Part shown: positions 34,191-47,800 of the stretch, one piece after another | Position numbering within the stretch: position 1 is the stretch's first letter | How the letters are laid out: the number at the start of each line of letters is the position of its first letter | Origin: Wyeomyia smithii | Taxonomy: Eukaryota > Arthropoda > Insecta > Diptera > Culicidae | Length of the DNA stretch: 64,000 bases | Direction: 5' to 3' | Assembly (NCBI RefSeq): GCF_029784165.1 | Contig: NC_073695.1 | Location: forward strand, 90,775,902 to 90,839,901 | Notes under the pieces: generated by a model | The model's input: the letters and a program-made list of their open reading frames with translations, nothing else | Told to the model about the DNA's origin: nothing | The model's database searches: none | Program-made: the position numbers and the translations under genes

Positions 34191-35323
34191 CCGGTAAATT
34201 TTTTTTCTCCCAAATCCTGACAATCACCCAGTGCAGCACTCTACACGCAAAAGTTCAAGCCTTAACCAACTAACCAAGCATGATGACAGTTCTACAAAAT
34301 ATGCTACATTTTTGTCTATCCACGCACACAAACAAATCTCGTTATGAAAAATTTCGCGTTTTGTATGGAATTCAGAACATTTTTGGAAATTTCTCGTTTT
34401 ATGTTGTTTTATATCTGATTTTTTTGGTTGGAGAGTGAATCTCCAGTTGAAACACACTAGAAATTGGTATTAATTTAGAGTTAGTGTGAAAAATTGCGAC
34501 AATATGTCGAAATAAAATATATAAAAATGCTATATTTCTAATAGTTGGAGCATAATCTTAGTCATTGTCATAGCTCATGACTTTTGTTACTGTATGAAAC
34601 ATAAGCGACTCTATTTAGAAGCGCTATTAGAGTACAAGAAAAAAACGAAAAGTGCAAAAAGGTTGCCGGCAAATTGATGAAAAACAGCATATTTACCTAA
34701 ACCGCAGCATGTTTATGTATTCCCCACAAATAAAACATGTTTCAACATCATTTCTATAACTTTTCAGGAAAGTATGTTTTATAAGTTTAGTTTAAAATGC
34801 AAAATCATTTCAAATTTCATACAAAATTGGAAAAAGTTTATAACGATTACTAATACTAATGCATCGACGTGAATAGCATACCTTTAGAACTGTCATCTAT
34901 ACTTGGAACCAACTAATGTCTCTTCTCATTTCGCACAACTTTTGCGTTCTTTTGGCACAAAAATGTGTGAAAAGCACAACGCAACAGTTGTACAATGAAT
35001 ACATTCACATAGATTGAAAGCAAAATATGTATCATATAGATCATATACACAGCACTTTATTCTTCACATCGAATGTATTAGTGACCGCTACCTATGGAGC
35101 AGTGCAAGTAGCAAACAAAAATTTATGAACGGTCAGTGAACAGGATTATTAGAACCTAGGATATTAGAACTATTATGCGACCGATTAATGGCGATGAATT
35201 CGGTCGTTAAAAAATATAAATGAATAAATTGCAAAAAATAATGAAAACACAGTTTTGCTCAAAACGTTCGCAAAACCATGTTTAATTCTATAAACCCACC
35301 GTAGCGTTACTAATTTCTATGGC
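34191..35323. other. Stretch without a recognisable gene, ending at the assembly gap
   Basis: AT-rich; only short frames. The contig ends at 35323 in 'tttctatggc'. The second image continues past the matching base at 50668 into new sequence. Confidence 0.6.
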
Positions 35324-35823
35324 NNNNNNNNNNNNNNNNNNNNNNNNNNNNNNNNNNNNNNNNNNNNNNNNNNNNNNNNNNNNNNNNNNNNNNNNNNNNN
35401 NNNNNNNNNNNNNNNNNNNNNNNNNNNNNNNNNNNNNNNNNNNNNNNNNNNNNNNNNNNNNNNNNNNNNNNNNNNNNNNNNNNNNNNNNNNNNNNNNNNN
35501 NNNNNNNNNNNNNNNNNNNNNNNNNNNNNNNNNNNNNNNNNNNNNNNNNNNNNNNNNNNNNNNNNNNNNNNNNNNNNNNNNNNNNNNNNNNNNNNNNNNN
35601 NNNNNNNNNNNNNNNNNNNNNNNNNNNNNNNNNNNNNNNNNNNNNNNNNNNNNNNNNNNNNNNNNNNNNNNNNNNNNNNNNNNNNNNNNNNNNNNNNNNN
35701 NNNNNNNNNNNNNNNNNNNNNNNNNNNNNNNNNNNNNNNNNNNNNNNNNNNNNNNNNNNNNNNNNNNNNNNNNNNNNNNNNNNNNNNNNNNNNNNNNNNN
35801 NNNNNNNNNNNNNNNNNNNNNNN
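35324..35823. other. Assembly gap of exactly 500 N
   Basis: The round size points to a placeholder joining two contigs during scaffolding, not a measured distance. Reading frames through it are meaningless. Confidence 0.99.
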
Positions 35824-38800
35824 TACGATGGTAACTGTTGCTGCCGTATGCAAGATAAAGGTAACATGCTCTGCACTGCCTGGAAGTTGACTCGTATGCA
35901 GCTCTCGTTTCTCAATGTCGCGTACCTCTAACAGCTATACTCCACTCGCTATTGTGTGACAAACTAGACTGAAGCTGAATTTTCTACACGCAGTCTTATG
36001 TATCGAGTTCAGCGTAGATTCTTACCATTAGGGCGTGGCCACACATCTTAGAGAAAGAGGAACAAACCAAAACACTTTCGATACTACTGAGTGATTCACA
36101 TAAGCATCGAAAGAAAGTTTTTGCTTTCCCGATGCGAAAATCACTCTGGTTCTTGGGTTAACTAATTTTTGTTACTATTATTTGACTGATAACGGTGTGA
36201 AAGTGGGCACAAAGAACAATTTAACCGGAAAACCACTCAATTTAGCAGTGAAAATTCTTGAAATGAGGGTTATATCTTGCTGTGATAAATTATTCATTGG
36301 CAACACTACAGTTTATCTTCGGTGCGCCCTGGTCGTTATTGTAAGAATGATTATTGAGAAATAGATGAACATTTCACACTAAGGAGTAGTTGTGAAACTT
36401 CTCATAACTCTTATCTTCAAGCATTTATAGTTCTAAAAATCACAGGAGGGTTGTGTGCAAAGCCACGACCGCAAGGATGAAGTAGAATACTTTTACAAGA
36501 AAGAAAACTCGGCTGCTTGCGTATCAGTCATTTTCTTCAATTCAATATCGGATAAGATACCGATCACATCTTGGCGTTATCACTGACAGTGCGAATAAAG
36601 TATTCCTTGTGATAAAATAAACAGTAAAAAGCTGATTTAACACTCAAAACTAGACGGCTCATGTGTTGTCAAAATGAGTCAACTTTTCATTGAATGCATT
36701 TACTAGTGCCCGCTATCGCACAGAGACTGCATTTCACTAAAGTGCCTCACTGCATCAGCTGCTATCGATGCTAACCCCGCTGCAACTACTACGCTATCCG
36801 TAGCCATGCCAATGTTTTGGCCGCTATACGCTGCTATTTGTATCCGCTGTCCCTGCATCATCTGGCCCAGCTGCTATCGATGCTGAGAATGCTGAGATCC
36901 GCTGCAACTAGTGCACTATCCATTGCTATGCCACAGCTGTGGCTGCTATCCGCCTGATATCCACTGCACTGCTACTGCTGCTGCTAAGGGAAGACTGCTG
37001 TTGTCGCTGTCTAGAACTATTATGAGCGGCTTCGACTGAAACAAGCTCTTATATATGGATGAAAAACCTATCGATAGTAGTAGGAAATCATCTATAACTA
37101 TCGATAGCCATTTCAGACGATAATTCCCATCCTTACATTATACAGACAAATGGTCGGCCAGATCGAACCAAGCGCCACTATTTTAAAAATTGAGTTTTTA
37201 AGAGCCAGTTCGCGAAGACCGCAACTAGGTCTTGTTTCGAGGTTTTCCGATTGGACTGAAACTTTCAGGGTTTTTTATCTATATAAAAGAGCAATGTTTT
37301 GCATTATATCAGATTTTTTGAAAAGGGGTAAGTGGGGTAAAAAAACCCGCCAAAAATTAATGTCAAAAAACTGCTTAAAACGTAAAATTGCTATAACTTT
37401 AATTAACTGAACCGATTTTCATGAAAATAGGCATGTTTGTTTTACCTTATAAAAGGAACAAAAAGAGGGCTATTGGAAGTTGCTGTCGAGAATACATGCT
37501 GAGAAATTCGCATTTTTCTAAAAATAAATGGTGCTTTTCACAGCTGTTTTTCTCTCACCAACAGATCTAGGATTAAAATCCAAACAATACGTTTTGTAGT
37601 GCAACTCAAAAGCTTTTATTAAAGCTATTTTTCTATAACATGTTTTTGACCATTTTGTACGCATTGTGCGAGAAGCGTTACTCCGCTATAATTTTGAGTT
37701 TTGTTGAAATTTGACATGCTATGTTGAGTCTGACCCTGGACCAATATCAATAGTTACTAGAGTAACGTTTTCTTAGAAACCTAATATAATATTTAATCAG
37801 AATTAAGAGAAAATTTGATCATTCGTTATCAGTTGCTTGAAGAGCTAACACTCGTTAGTTTCTTGTTCTCCGAAATGCATGATTCGAGATCAAATACTTA
37901 GAACATGCCAATTATACCATATAAAATCTAAGGGAAGACAAACGAGGTACAACTGAATTCGCAGTGGATTATCACTTATCAGATTATTTTTTAATAAGTG
38001 AAACTGCAAACGTGAAAAAAATGCGAAGAACAGCAAAGTGTCAAGCTAAAGTGAATATCATGTCTGATTGAGTAAGTGAAAGTTTTGAGAATATCTTAGC
38101 GCAATTTTGAAGAAAACAACAACTTCCGCATCTACAACGGCTGAAACTGAACTGTATTGATTGTTTGCGTAGTTTTCAATCAGGTGAGTGAATTTTCAAA
38201 TAATTAATTACCTATTTGAATCTTTTTTTGATGAACTTACAGTAAAAATGGCTACAAAATGCGCACTGGAATCGATTTCTGCTTTTGGTAAGCATCAGGG
38301 CAGGCGTAACGCTATTTTCCCGAGTTGGTAGTAATGAATAGGGAAGGTTCCTGGGTGACAAAGGCATAGCCAGAATGGTTGGGGGACGGGGGGGGGGGAC
38401 AAGATAGTTGGGATTGGTAAATTTCCCATGGAAGGTAATTACACAGACAAACAGACTCGATGACGATGAAATCATCGAAAAATAACGATTATTTAGAAAT
38501 TTTACTTAGTGAGCAGTAATGCCTTACCACAATATATCTAACTAATGGTAGCAGTGGTCATAGGCTCCTACAGGAAAAAAAAAGGCCGCTTGTGTTGCTA
38601 TAAGCAAGCGTGCACATTCTTTTGAAATGCAGAGCAAAGCCTTGGTGCTACATTCCGTATCGGAACTCGACCTTCTGTTTTATTATACACAGACTTCGCA
38701 GTCAACTGTTAAGTATACAGGACAATTGCGGGGCTAGCGCTTTGATTCTACTGACACTAACAGTCTCTCCCGAGCCGGGATTCGAACATACGACGACTGG

Positions 38801-41800
38801 CTTGTTAGGCCATTTTTTTCATTTTATCGTGTTACTTCGAGAGTAAGCCGAAAGTAATTACATATGTTACGATGTGAGCAGTTTTTGAACACAAGATTTT
38901 TGAGAGCCTATTTACCCCACTTACCCCTTTTTCCAAAAACCTCAAATTTCGATATAACATTGCAAAAACAAACGTAACCTGAAAATTACAGCCCAATTGA
39001 AGAACATTGACACAAAACGGAGTAACGCTTCTCGCACAATGGGTACAAAATAATGGTCAAAAACATGTTATAGAAAAATTGGATTTCCTCACGCATCTTT
39101 AAAACGGCGCATTTTCTTTATATATCAAATGAAAGCTCTTGAGTTTCACTACAAAACGTATTGTTTGGATTTTAATCCTAGATCTGTTGGTGAGAGAAAA
39201 ACAGCTGTGAAAATCACCATTTTTTTAGAAAAATGCAAATTTCTCAGCATGTATTTTCGACAGCAACTTCCAATAGCCCTCTTTTTGTTCCTTTTATAGA
39301 GTAAAACAAACATGCCAATTTTCATGAAAATCGGTTCAGTTAACTCGAAGTTATAGCAATTTTACGTTTTTAGCAGTTTTTTGACATTAATTTTTGGCGG
39401 GCTTTTTTACCCCACTTACCCCTTTTCAAAAAATCCGAGAATAGGCAAAACATTGCTCTATTAAATAGATAAACAAACCCTGAATGTTTCAGCCAAATCG
39501 GAGAACCTCGATACAACCTCCCTTGTAAAGGTGGTTGCGGTTCTCGCGAACTGGCTCTTAACGCCGGTGGATGTCAAAATTGATAATCTATTTTTCATGA
39601 AAAAAATGAAATCATTTGAACAGTTTATAATGGTATTATAGCATAAACTCTCTGCAGCAGCTTGCAGGAAACATACGGGGTGGTTAAACTTTGATCGCCG
39701 ATTATTCGAAATAATGTTTTTGGCGCTTGGTTCGGTCTGGTCGCACGCCGACCAAATAGCAAATTTAAAATGGCAAGGTCTATGATTCTGTCGACCGTGC
39801 TTGAAAAGCAATCATATTAACGACTAATCAGATTAGTCAAATTTCGCGCTTCAACAAGGATTGACCCCATTCTCAATAATATAGTTGCTTGTCATGATTT
39901 GGACTTGATAATTTTTGAATTTTGATTATGCGAAAATTTAATTTCTATGCTGATAATGAAAACTTTTCGGATGTTGTGCTCATGACTAAAGGAAAAAATA
40001 ATTCAGTACGTTCTGAGACACGGAGATGAAGCCAAATATATATCGATCGAAATTTCTTGAAAGTGTAAATTGATTTAAGAGAAATTATTAACTCTTTAAT
40101 AAGGTTTTTATTTCATCCTGAAAAGGACAATTTGTTGTTTATTTCAATGTTTGATAAGATACCGAACACATCTTTGCGTTATCACTGGCAGTGCGAATAA
40201 AGTATTCCTTGGGGGAAATAAACACTGAAAAGTTTTCCAGAACGTTCTTTTCATTGGATGCATTTGCTAGTGTGCCTGCTATCGCTGTGGCCGTTATCCG
40301 GTGAACTGCTACTGCTGCTGTAACCGCTGCGCTATCCCCGTTGCCACAGTAGTGGACGCTTCCGTTGCCATTGGTATCCGCTGCCCTGCATCACCTGGTC
40401 CTACTATTGATGTTGAGACGTGCTCCGCTATCCGTTGCCATACCACAGCTGTGGCCGTTATCCGGTGCACTGCTACTGCTGCTGTATCCACTGCTGCTGC
40501 TGCTAAGGGAGGACTGCTCCTGTTGCAGTCCAGAATTATAATGAGCGGCTTCGAGTGAGCAGGCTCATATATAGGCCAAATTGCACATTTGAAATGGCAA
40601 GGTCTATGATTCTGTCGACCGTGCTTGGAAAGCAATCATATAACGACCAATCAGAGGCCGAATTTTTCGTTTTGACAAGGCTTGACTATTTTCAATAGTA
40701 CAATAGTTTGAAGAATAAAATTACAATTATCTGCATTTGGGAAGAATCTTGGAGGATTTTCCAATCTATTGCTGCAAGAACGAAGGAAATCCATCGAATA
40801 CTAACCGGTTTATTAGTATTTGAAACTGAAAATATTTTTCTCTTTTTTCGGTTTTAGATTTTCATTTTACATCCCTATGTAGCCGAACTTCCTGAGAGAA
40901 GTATTCTATTTCAAAAGAACCGATTCCATAATCTGCAGCTCGAAATGTGTGCTATAGAACGCTGATGATCGCACCACCATCGGTATTATTAAATATTTTG
41001 TTGGCCGCGCATAAAATTTGCTCTCCACTGTGCCCTCCAGTAGATGTGCCAGCAAAATATCCTGCAGCGGTACGATGGTAACTGTTGCTGCCGTATGCAA
41101 AATAAAGGTAACAAGCTCCGCACTGCCTGGAAGTTGACTCGTATGCAGCTCTCGTTTCTCAATGTCGCGTACCTCTAACAGCTGCACTGCACTCGCTATT
41201 GTGTAACAAACTGAACTGAAGCTGAATTTTCTACACGCAGTCTTTTGTATCGAGTTCAGGGTACATTTTTGCCATTAGAGCGTGGCCACACAGCATAGAG
41301 AAAAACAAACAAACCAAAACACTTTGTTGAGTCAAAATATGTAGGCAGTGGAATTTATTTCGTCCATGTTATTGTTATTTGTGCTCGGGAAGCAAACCAA
41401 TAACGAGGGAAATGTATGGAAAAGCTTGACCATGGAACTTTTCACCTGTTTCCACCATTAAACAGTGAAGCAACGATGTTGAACATTATATCAAACAATT
41501 GTTACACATTTTATCTATCCACCGACAAATAAATGACTAAGATGCATAAAGTCGTTCGCTTGCTAAAATCGTTTGAAATCTGCGTCAGATTTTGCAGTTT
41601 CAATTAAAATTTCACAGATTTTGCAGTCAGATTTTGCAGTTTCATTTTCAATTTCACAAAGTGTAATCTAGTATAGAAAACAAAGACGTAGTCCTACGTC
41701 AAAAAAAATCTTCCATAGAAATTGATTTTCATTTCTCCATCCTGGACTTTTTTTAAAGTTGCGTAATAACTTCAAGTTGAGAAAAATAACTCTCGTTTTT

Positions 41801-44800
41801 AACGGGTGACAACTAACAATTTCGAATTTTTTTCTACAGCTGTCAAAAAAAGGTGGAAGAACTTAGAAAAACTAATTTATTTCCCATGAAGATATATTCA
41901 TTGTGAACTAACAAACATTTGTTTCTTATGATGCCAAAACAAGAGCGTTGTACGGTCTTCAGGTCCACTTTTCGAATGCATCTCTTGATTCTACCGATCA
42001 ACTGTTCGCAATTCGTTGGCATCTCCAGGCATTTTTGCTCCGCAGAAACTCAAAATCCCAAAGAAAGCCTTCGATTATTTATTTTGTATTGTTTTATTCT
42101 CGGTTATATCAACTTGAAAATAATTTTACTTCAATTTTGATTTAACTGACTTTACTTACTTTTTTATTCATTTTTGTGTGTTTTTAAAATTTTTGTAAGC
42201 ATAAACATTATTGATAGAATTAGTTTAACGTGGGAAAAATCTAGTAATTTGGTAGAAATTTTTGGATTCCCTAGTAACAAAAGAAAGTCTTTAAAATCAT
42301 CCCATATTCCAACAAATATGATTAAATAAGATTTGGAGAAATTCAAAACTGGTTTCGCAAAAATGGTATATCTCGAGATTTTTCGAGGAACACGATAAAA
42401 TTATTAAATTTAAAATAAAAATGGCTGCATTTGCCAAAATATGTAAATTTAGTTTATAAATACAAAAAAATCTGGTAACAATTCCGACCTGAAATTATAC
42501 TTTTTTTTTATTCCTTGGTTAATATCAGTAATGCTCGAACATCAAAACGTCTATGAACTTTAAGAAAAAGAATAAAGAGATTTTACACAGAAAACGCCTT
42601 ATTTTACAACACAGAGGGGGATTTCACAGAATTGACACCCAAATTGGGATTTATTCTAAGTAAACCTAGATGAATAATAATTTGGGGAAAATTTACCATC
42701 TTCAAAGCATAACAATTTATTATATGTAGATCGATAACGGCGCCGGCCACGTCCTTACGGTCAGTTAGAGAAAGAAAGAAGAAAGTGTTACATTTGTTGT
42801 TGCTTGAGACCGAGTTTACCTCTGCATCTCTAACGACTATTACAGCAAGGGAACTTTTTGTGGTAAGGGGCAGATTTTTATAGTTTAACCCTATCCTCTA
42901 CGCTTATAATAACTTTACTACTCTTCTTTACCGAGCCTCGTTAGGTACTCCTGCCATGTATCGGCAATTACAATTGCCGGAAGAGGTGAGTGTTTATTCA
43001 ATTGGGTTCTGATTTTTTTTTTTAATTTAAGCGTAAGAGAAGGGCAAACGGGAAGGGATGTGGATTGGAGGGCTAGCCTGACAATGATCCCATGCGTAAA
43101 AGTCCCTCTGACACCAAACCGGTTTGATTCTAAGATTTGAACTCATGATTTTTTTTCGGTTTTTCGTCAGAAAATCGGAAAAAAAAGTTTGCGGGAATAT
43201 TGAAGATTGAATTTTCAGAAGTTAATTAAAACCAATGAGGTGATTATAGGTCAAAATGTAGTGTGAGAAAAGTGCCAACGCTGCAAGTACATCATTAAAG
43301 TGTTTGTAAAAATAAATACAAACCATACAGAACTATCCGTGACTCACACATGAAAAACAAACCATGTTGTTCAATATAGTGGATGTTTTTCAGTTTGACA
43401 TTTGTTTAAGGATTTGCTGTTTTATGCTTACGAAATGCTCCTTCTTCCGCACCTTTTTATTTTTCATTGAGTTTCGTTGTCATCGCTTTCCTCGGTGTTG
43501 ACATTATACACATTAAAAAGCATAATGTTGCCCAAAATTTGTAACCAATAATAATTTGCAGTGATGCTAGCACATAAATTTCAAAACTCACATTCGTGCA
43601 TCGTTAAAAAAATATTTAACATTCTTACAATTTTCAAATTTTTCAAAAAAGTAATAGTAAATTGATTACTTATACATATAAACTAATCGATTTTAGCGTG
43701 AACAATCTTCGAACACGATGTACTTAACCCTCTAGTGCCCAATGCCGCCATTTGGCGGGCTTCAGTCAACCCTCCAAAAAGCTTCAATAAATACTTGAAA
43801 AGTGTTTTTAATGATTCATAGTGATTTTACCGAAGCCCGTCTAGAAATTAACTTGGGCACTAGAGGGTTAAGTGACAAAATAGAAAAATGGGGATGGTCC
43901 GACGAAACACCTCTCTTTAGTGAATTCTTTAATTTTATCATAAGGCTTTCCAAATTTTTATTTTAAGGTTATGATTGCTAATTGTAACAACACGTGCCCT
44001 TCAATTTAAAATAGCAGTGATAAATTGCAAAGACTGAAAATTATCTTAAATTCTTTAAACACCCCAGATATTTTGTATAATTGATTATAGGATATTCCCT
44101 GGTTCCCTCAATTTAATTTAGTCACGATTATTCAAATTTTTCGATTTTTTTTTAGTATGTTATTTGGTGCCACTTGTACAGTCACTAATTACACTGGTCG
44201 ACAAAATAAAAAAAAGTACATTCCAAAAGCTCAAACCGGAAAAAATGGAAGATTATAGCCATTCAACCATTCCTATGAATTTTGTTGACCCTCACGCTCG
44301 TAAATAATAACTCTAAAATGAGTAACATTTGACGCATTTTCGTAAAAAATGGAACAACTCTTAAATTGAGTAACTCCACTAATACTCAAAACTGAGTAAC
44401 ACTAGGCGTCTTTAAAATGAGTCATTATTACTCAAAATTTGAGTACGACATTACTCATTTTTTGGGTACAGTTAAGTTTCATTACTGGCTGGAAATCCGC
44501 CACGGCCAATAAACGACACCACATGTTCATCAATAATTACCTTGTAATAAAAGTAAACTGTTATAATGCCATCTGAGGCGCACACAATTAAAAAACATTT
44601 GTCACAAACTGAAGCACATCGTAATCATCTTTCAAAATGGACGTCGTTACATGCGACGTTACTCAGAAAGAAGTTATATGAAGGGAGCCCAAAAAGTGAG
44701 CCAAAGTTACTCAAAATCAAAAAGGACTTCTACTCATTTTTTGACGTCTACGAACAACGTTCTAAACTGAGTCAGAGTTGCTCAGTTCATGAGTTATTAT

Positions 44801-47800
44801 TTACGAGCGTGCTAGCCATTGCCAAAACGCGTCAACTTACGTGAGATCTATATCAGAGCAAAGAAACAGAATTTTAATTTTGCGACAGAGCGAAGTTTTT
44901 CTATTAATAAAAACATTTTTTTTTGTTTATATACTTTGGATACCTTAAACCACATAATTTGATACTTCATCTCTCTGAAAATTATGAAGTTTGATGTGAA
45001 AATAACGATCTTAAATCGTCATATTTAAATTCTCTTAATTCAAGCCTGATTGAGTGCACACACTGAAAAATCACATAGCTGATTATCTTCCAGCACTCTA
45101 TTATAGGTTCAAAACAGAAACCGAAAAATTACAACAAGAAATTCAGTTTGCTCAAAATAAATGATGTCTCAACAATCCTTTTTTGTTCGTCGAATTGGCG
45201 GATCAATATATTTTTAAAATACATTAATAATGTTTCATAAAACAACACCCAATAGCTAACATAATTTTACAATATTCCGTGAAACTGAATGTTGGAACAA
45301 AAAGCTTTGAATCTTTGCATCAAGTCATTGCGATCCGTTATCCGTCACCAACCAGTACCGACTGGAGTATAACCGAGCGTTGAATTTCCCTCGACATTTC
45401 CATGCCGACAACGACCAACCCCGTAACAGCTGAGCTGAGAGTCTCTATTCAAACCCCACGTGGTATTGCTGCACTGCAAATCCTTTCTAACACGATGGCA
45501 AGCGTTTCGGTTCGAGTGCACTTTCACTCCGACACGATACGACTGGATTTGCACCTGGTTCGGATGAACTCACAGCATCTTTTGCGCATGCTCTGCTTCG
45601 ACAGGAATCCTTTCCTTCACTTCACGCTAGCAACTGTGTAATGCGTAGAGAACAAAGGCTGCAGACTTTCCTTGGTCGGTATGATTAACAATGCCGGGCA
45701 TTGAAAAAACTGAAATGGCCTTTTTTGTTTTGATCGTTATACTGATTATGGCATTTACTGACAGTGAGAAGAAAACGGATTCGTTTTACTTTCGGTGAGT
45801 ATTGATTTTACTATATCACTTTCGATCACGTTGTTAGAGGTTTGCACTCACTAACAAAAGTATTTGACACACAAATGCAGTAAGCAAACAATAGATTGTT
45901 GAAGCCAAATAGTCGTTTTTCATGTACTATCACTCTTAGATGATAAAATAGCTTGTCTTGGTTTCGAGTTATTCTCAACTGAGAATTTTTTTATGCGGTC
46001 CCTATCCACCGCATAAAAAAAGTTTTTTTTCTGTCAATAATGTTCTGGAAATATTGTTTTATAGCTGCACGTGAAGTATAAAATGATTTTTCTATGCGAT
46101 TTATTTTGTGTGGTTCCTATCCCTCGCACAAAAACAGGTTTGACTGTATTATATTTCTAGAGGAATATCAAATCAAAGGAACACCTATGGGTAATCCACT
46201 TTCATTTTTCTTTTTGAATTTTTCAAGACAAATCTTTATTTCTAGACCCAGTCGTGAATAACCGAACACATAGTTTCCAACTGGACAATTTGCAGTTACT
46301 TAAAAAAAAATTGATCATGCACACTTCAGACAACTTCTCCCTAAACTGTTCAGACAACTTCTCGCTAAAAGTGATTTGCGTACATGAGTTGAATCTTAAT
46401 GTCATTGATATTTGCCCGTATTGTTCGATCTGTCGGAGAAGTGCTGTAAAAATGTTTGGAATGACTGTATCATCCCAGACAGGTGTAAAATCTTGAAAAT
46501 ATACTAACCTTTTAAAGGGGCCATTTCATTCAGTATCGATAAACAAAGATCCCATAAATGCTTTAATCGAGGTGATAGCCCTAACAAGGTCGTTTTTTCC
46601 AAAAAATTCTCAAGTAAGCTCATATCTGGCAAAACATTTGCAGCTACGTACAAAACAAAATAGATAGAGATGAATAGATGGTGAAACACAATGGCTAGCT
46701 TAGCTAATAATGTTTTGAAAAAAAAAAAAATCAATCACAAATCGTTTGTCACGCTACCAAACAAAAGAAAAAACAAAATAACTTCCAAGAGCAAATTTAC
46801 AGTTTCTCAAAAACCATGTTTGTATCACTCTAGAATTTCATTATAACATAACGCCTAGTTTTCCACGAAAAGGAAAGCTAACAGTAAGTTTCATGAGATT
46901 TCTATAGAAATGAAAGTTCAACTTGAATTTCTAAACACTGTGTACATAAAAAGTTCTTCATAGCATCCAAAGAAAGAAACATAAACAATCTCTCTGCAAT
47001 GATTCGCTGCAAACGAAACAGTTTCAAGTTGGTCAAACAATACGACACTTGATGTATGTCGTATAAAACAAATGCTTCTTATTTATTTACTTTTGATTCG
47101 GAGATCCTGCCTAATTCTCCTGTTACTGTCTGGATGGATACAATTCACTGCTTTTCTTTCTAAACAAACTCAAATACCTACACACACATACATACCTACA
47201 TCTTGTTCCACTAGAAGTTTGTGCCTTTTGAAAAAGCGCCCATCACAGCATCAAACTCCATTAGTGAAAGAGCAATTCAGCAAAGTTTAAGAACTTGCTA
47301 ATAAATAGAAAAAGCCGGGAAGCCAAGCACCAAGAAAGAAAAAGCAGAAAAGCGAGCAACAGCATCAACATTATATTCGAAGTGTAAAACTCGAACAGAG
47401 TGTAAATACTTTTGAAATTTCATCACCGTTTTGCCGCACTTTCGGTTCGGTCCGATGATGGGTGATGGCTCCTTCTGGCAACAAACAAGTTCTTGCAAAA
47501 AAAAAAATAGAAACAAAACCACCTACACCTTCATCCTGTCGAACGGATCTAGAAAAGAAAAATCCATCCCTGTAAATTGAACTCTCGGCGATGGAACTCG
47601 TGCTTAAATACACCCATTTGAAAAGTTCACCCCTTGAACGCGGACGTCGGTCGGGCTGCGTGCACACAGCGCAGAGAGAGGCTGACTAAATAGAGACTAA
47701 GTTACTTGAACTCGAGAAGACCTTGAAAGCTATAAATACATTCAGCTTTTGCCGGCCTGATAACGAGTGTACATTTTCAAAAGAATAGTCCTGTGTGAAA

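Larger units (their letters stand above)
20551..35323 (+). repeat. Copy A of a 14.8-kb direct duplication (probable haplotype overlap)
   Basis: The sequence from 20551 to the base before the gap matches 35824-50668 end to end, at offset 15,273 to 15,272 and then 15,345 after a 73-bp indel. The match starts at the first base after the gap in copy B and ends at the last base before the gap in copy A. Differences are rare up to about 30.6 kb (single changes and a G-run length) and more frequent after it. Confidence 0.95.

Noticed and set aside
35310..35915. Frames of 171-201 residues across the middle of the window
   Set aside because: They consist of the 500-N gap with a few real codons at the edges.
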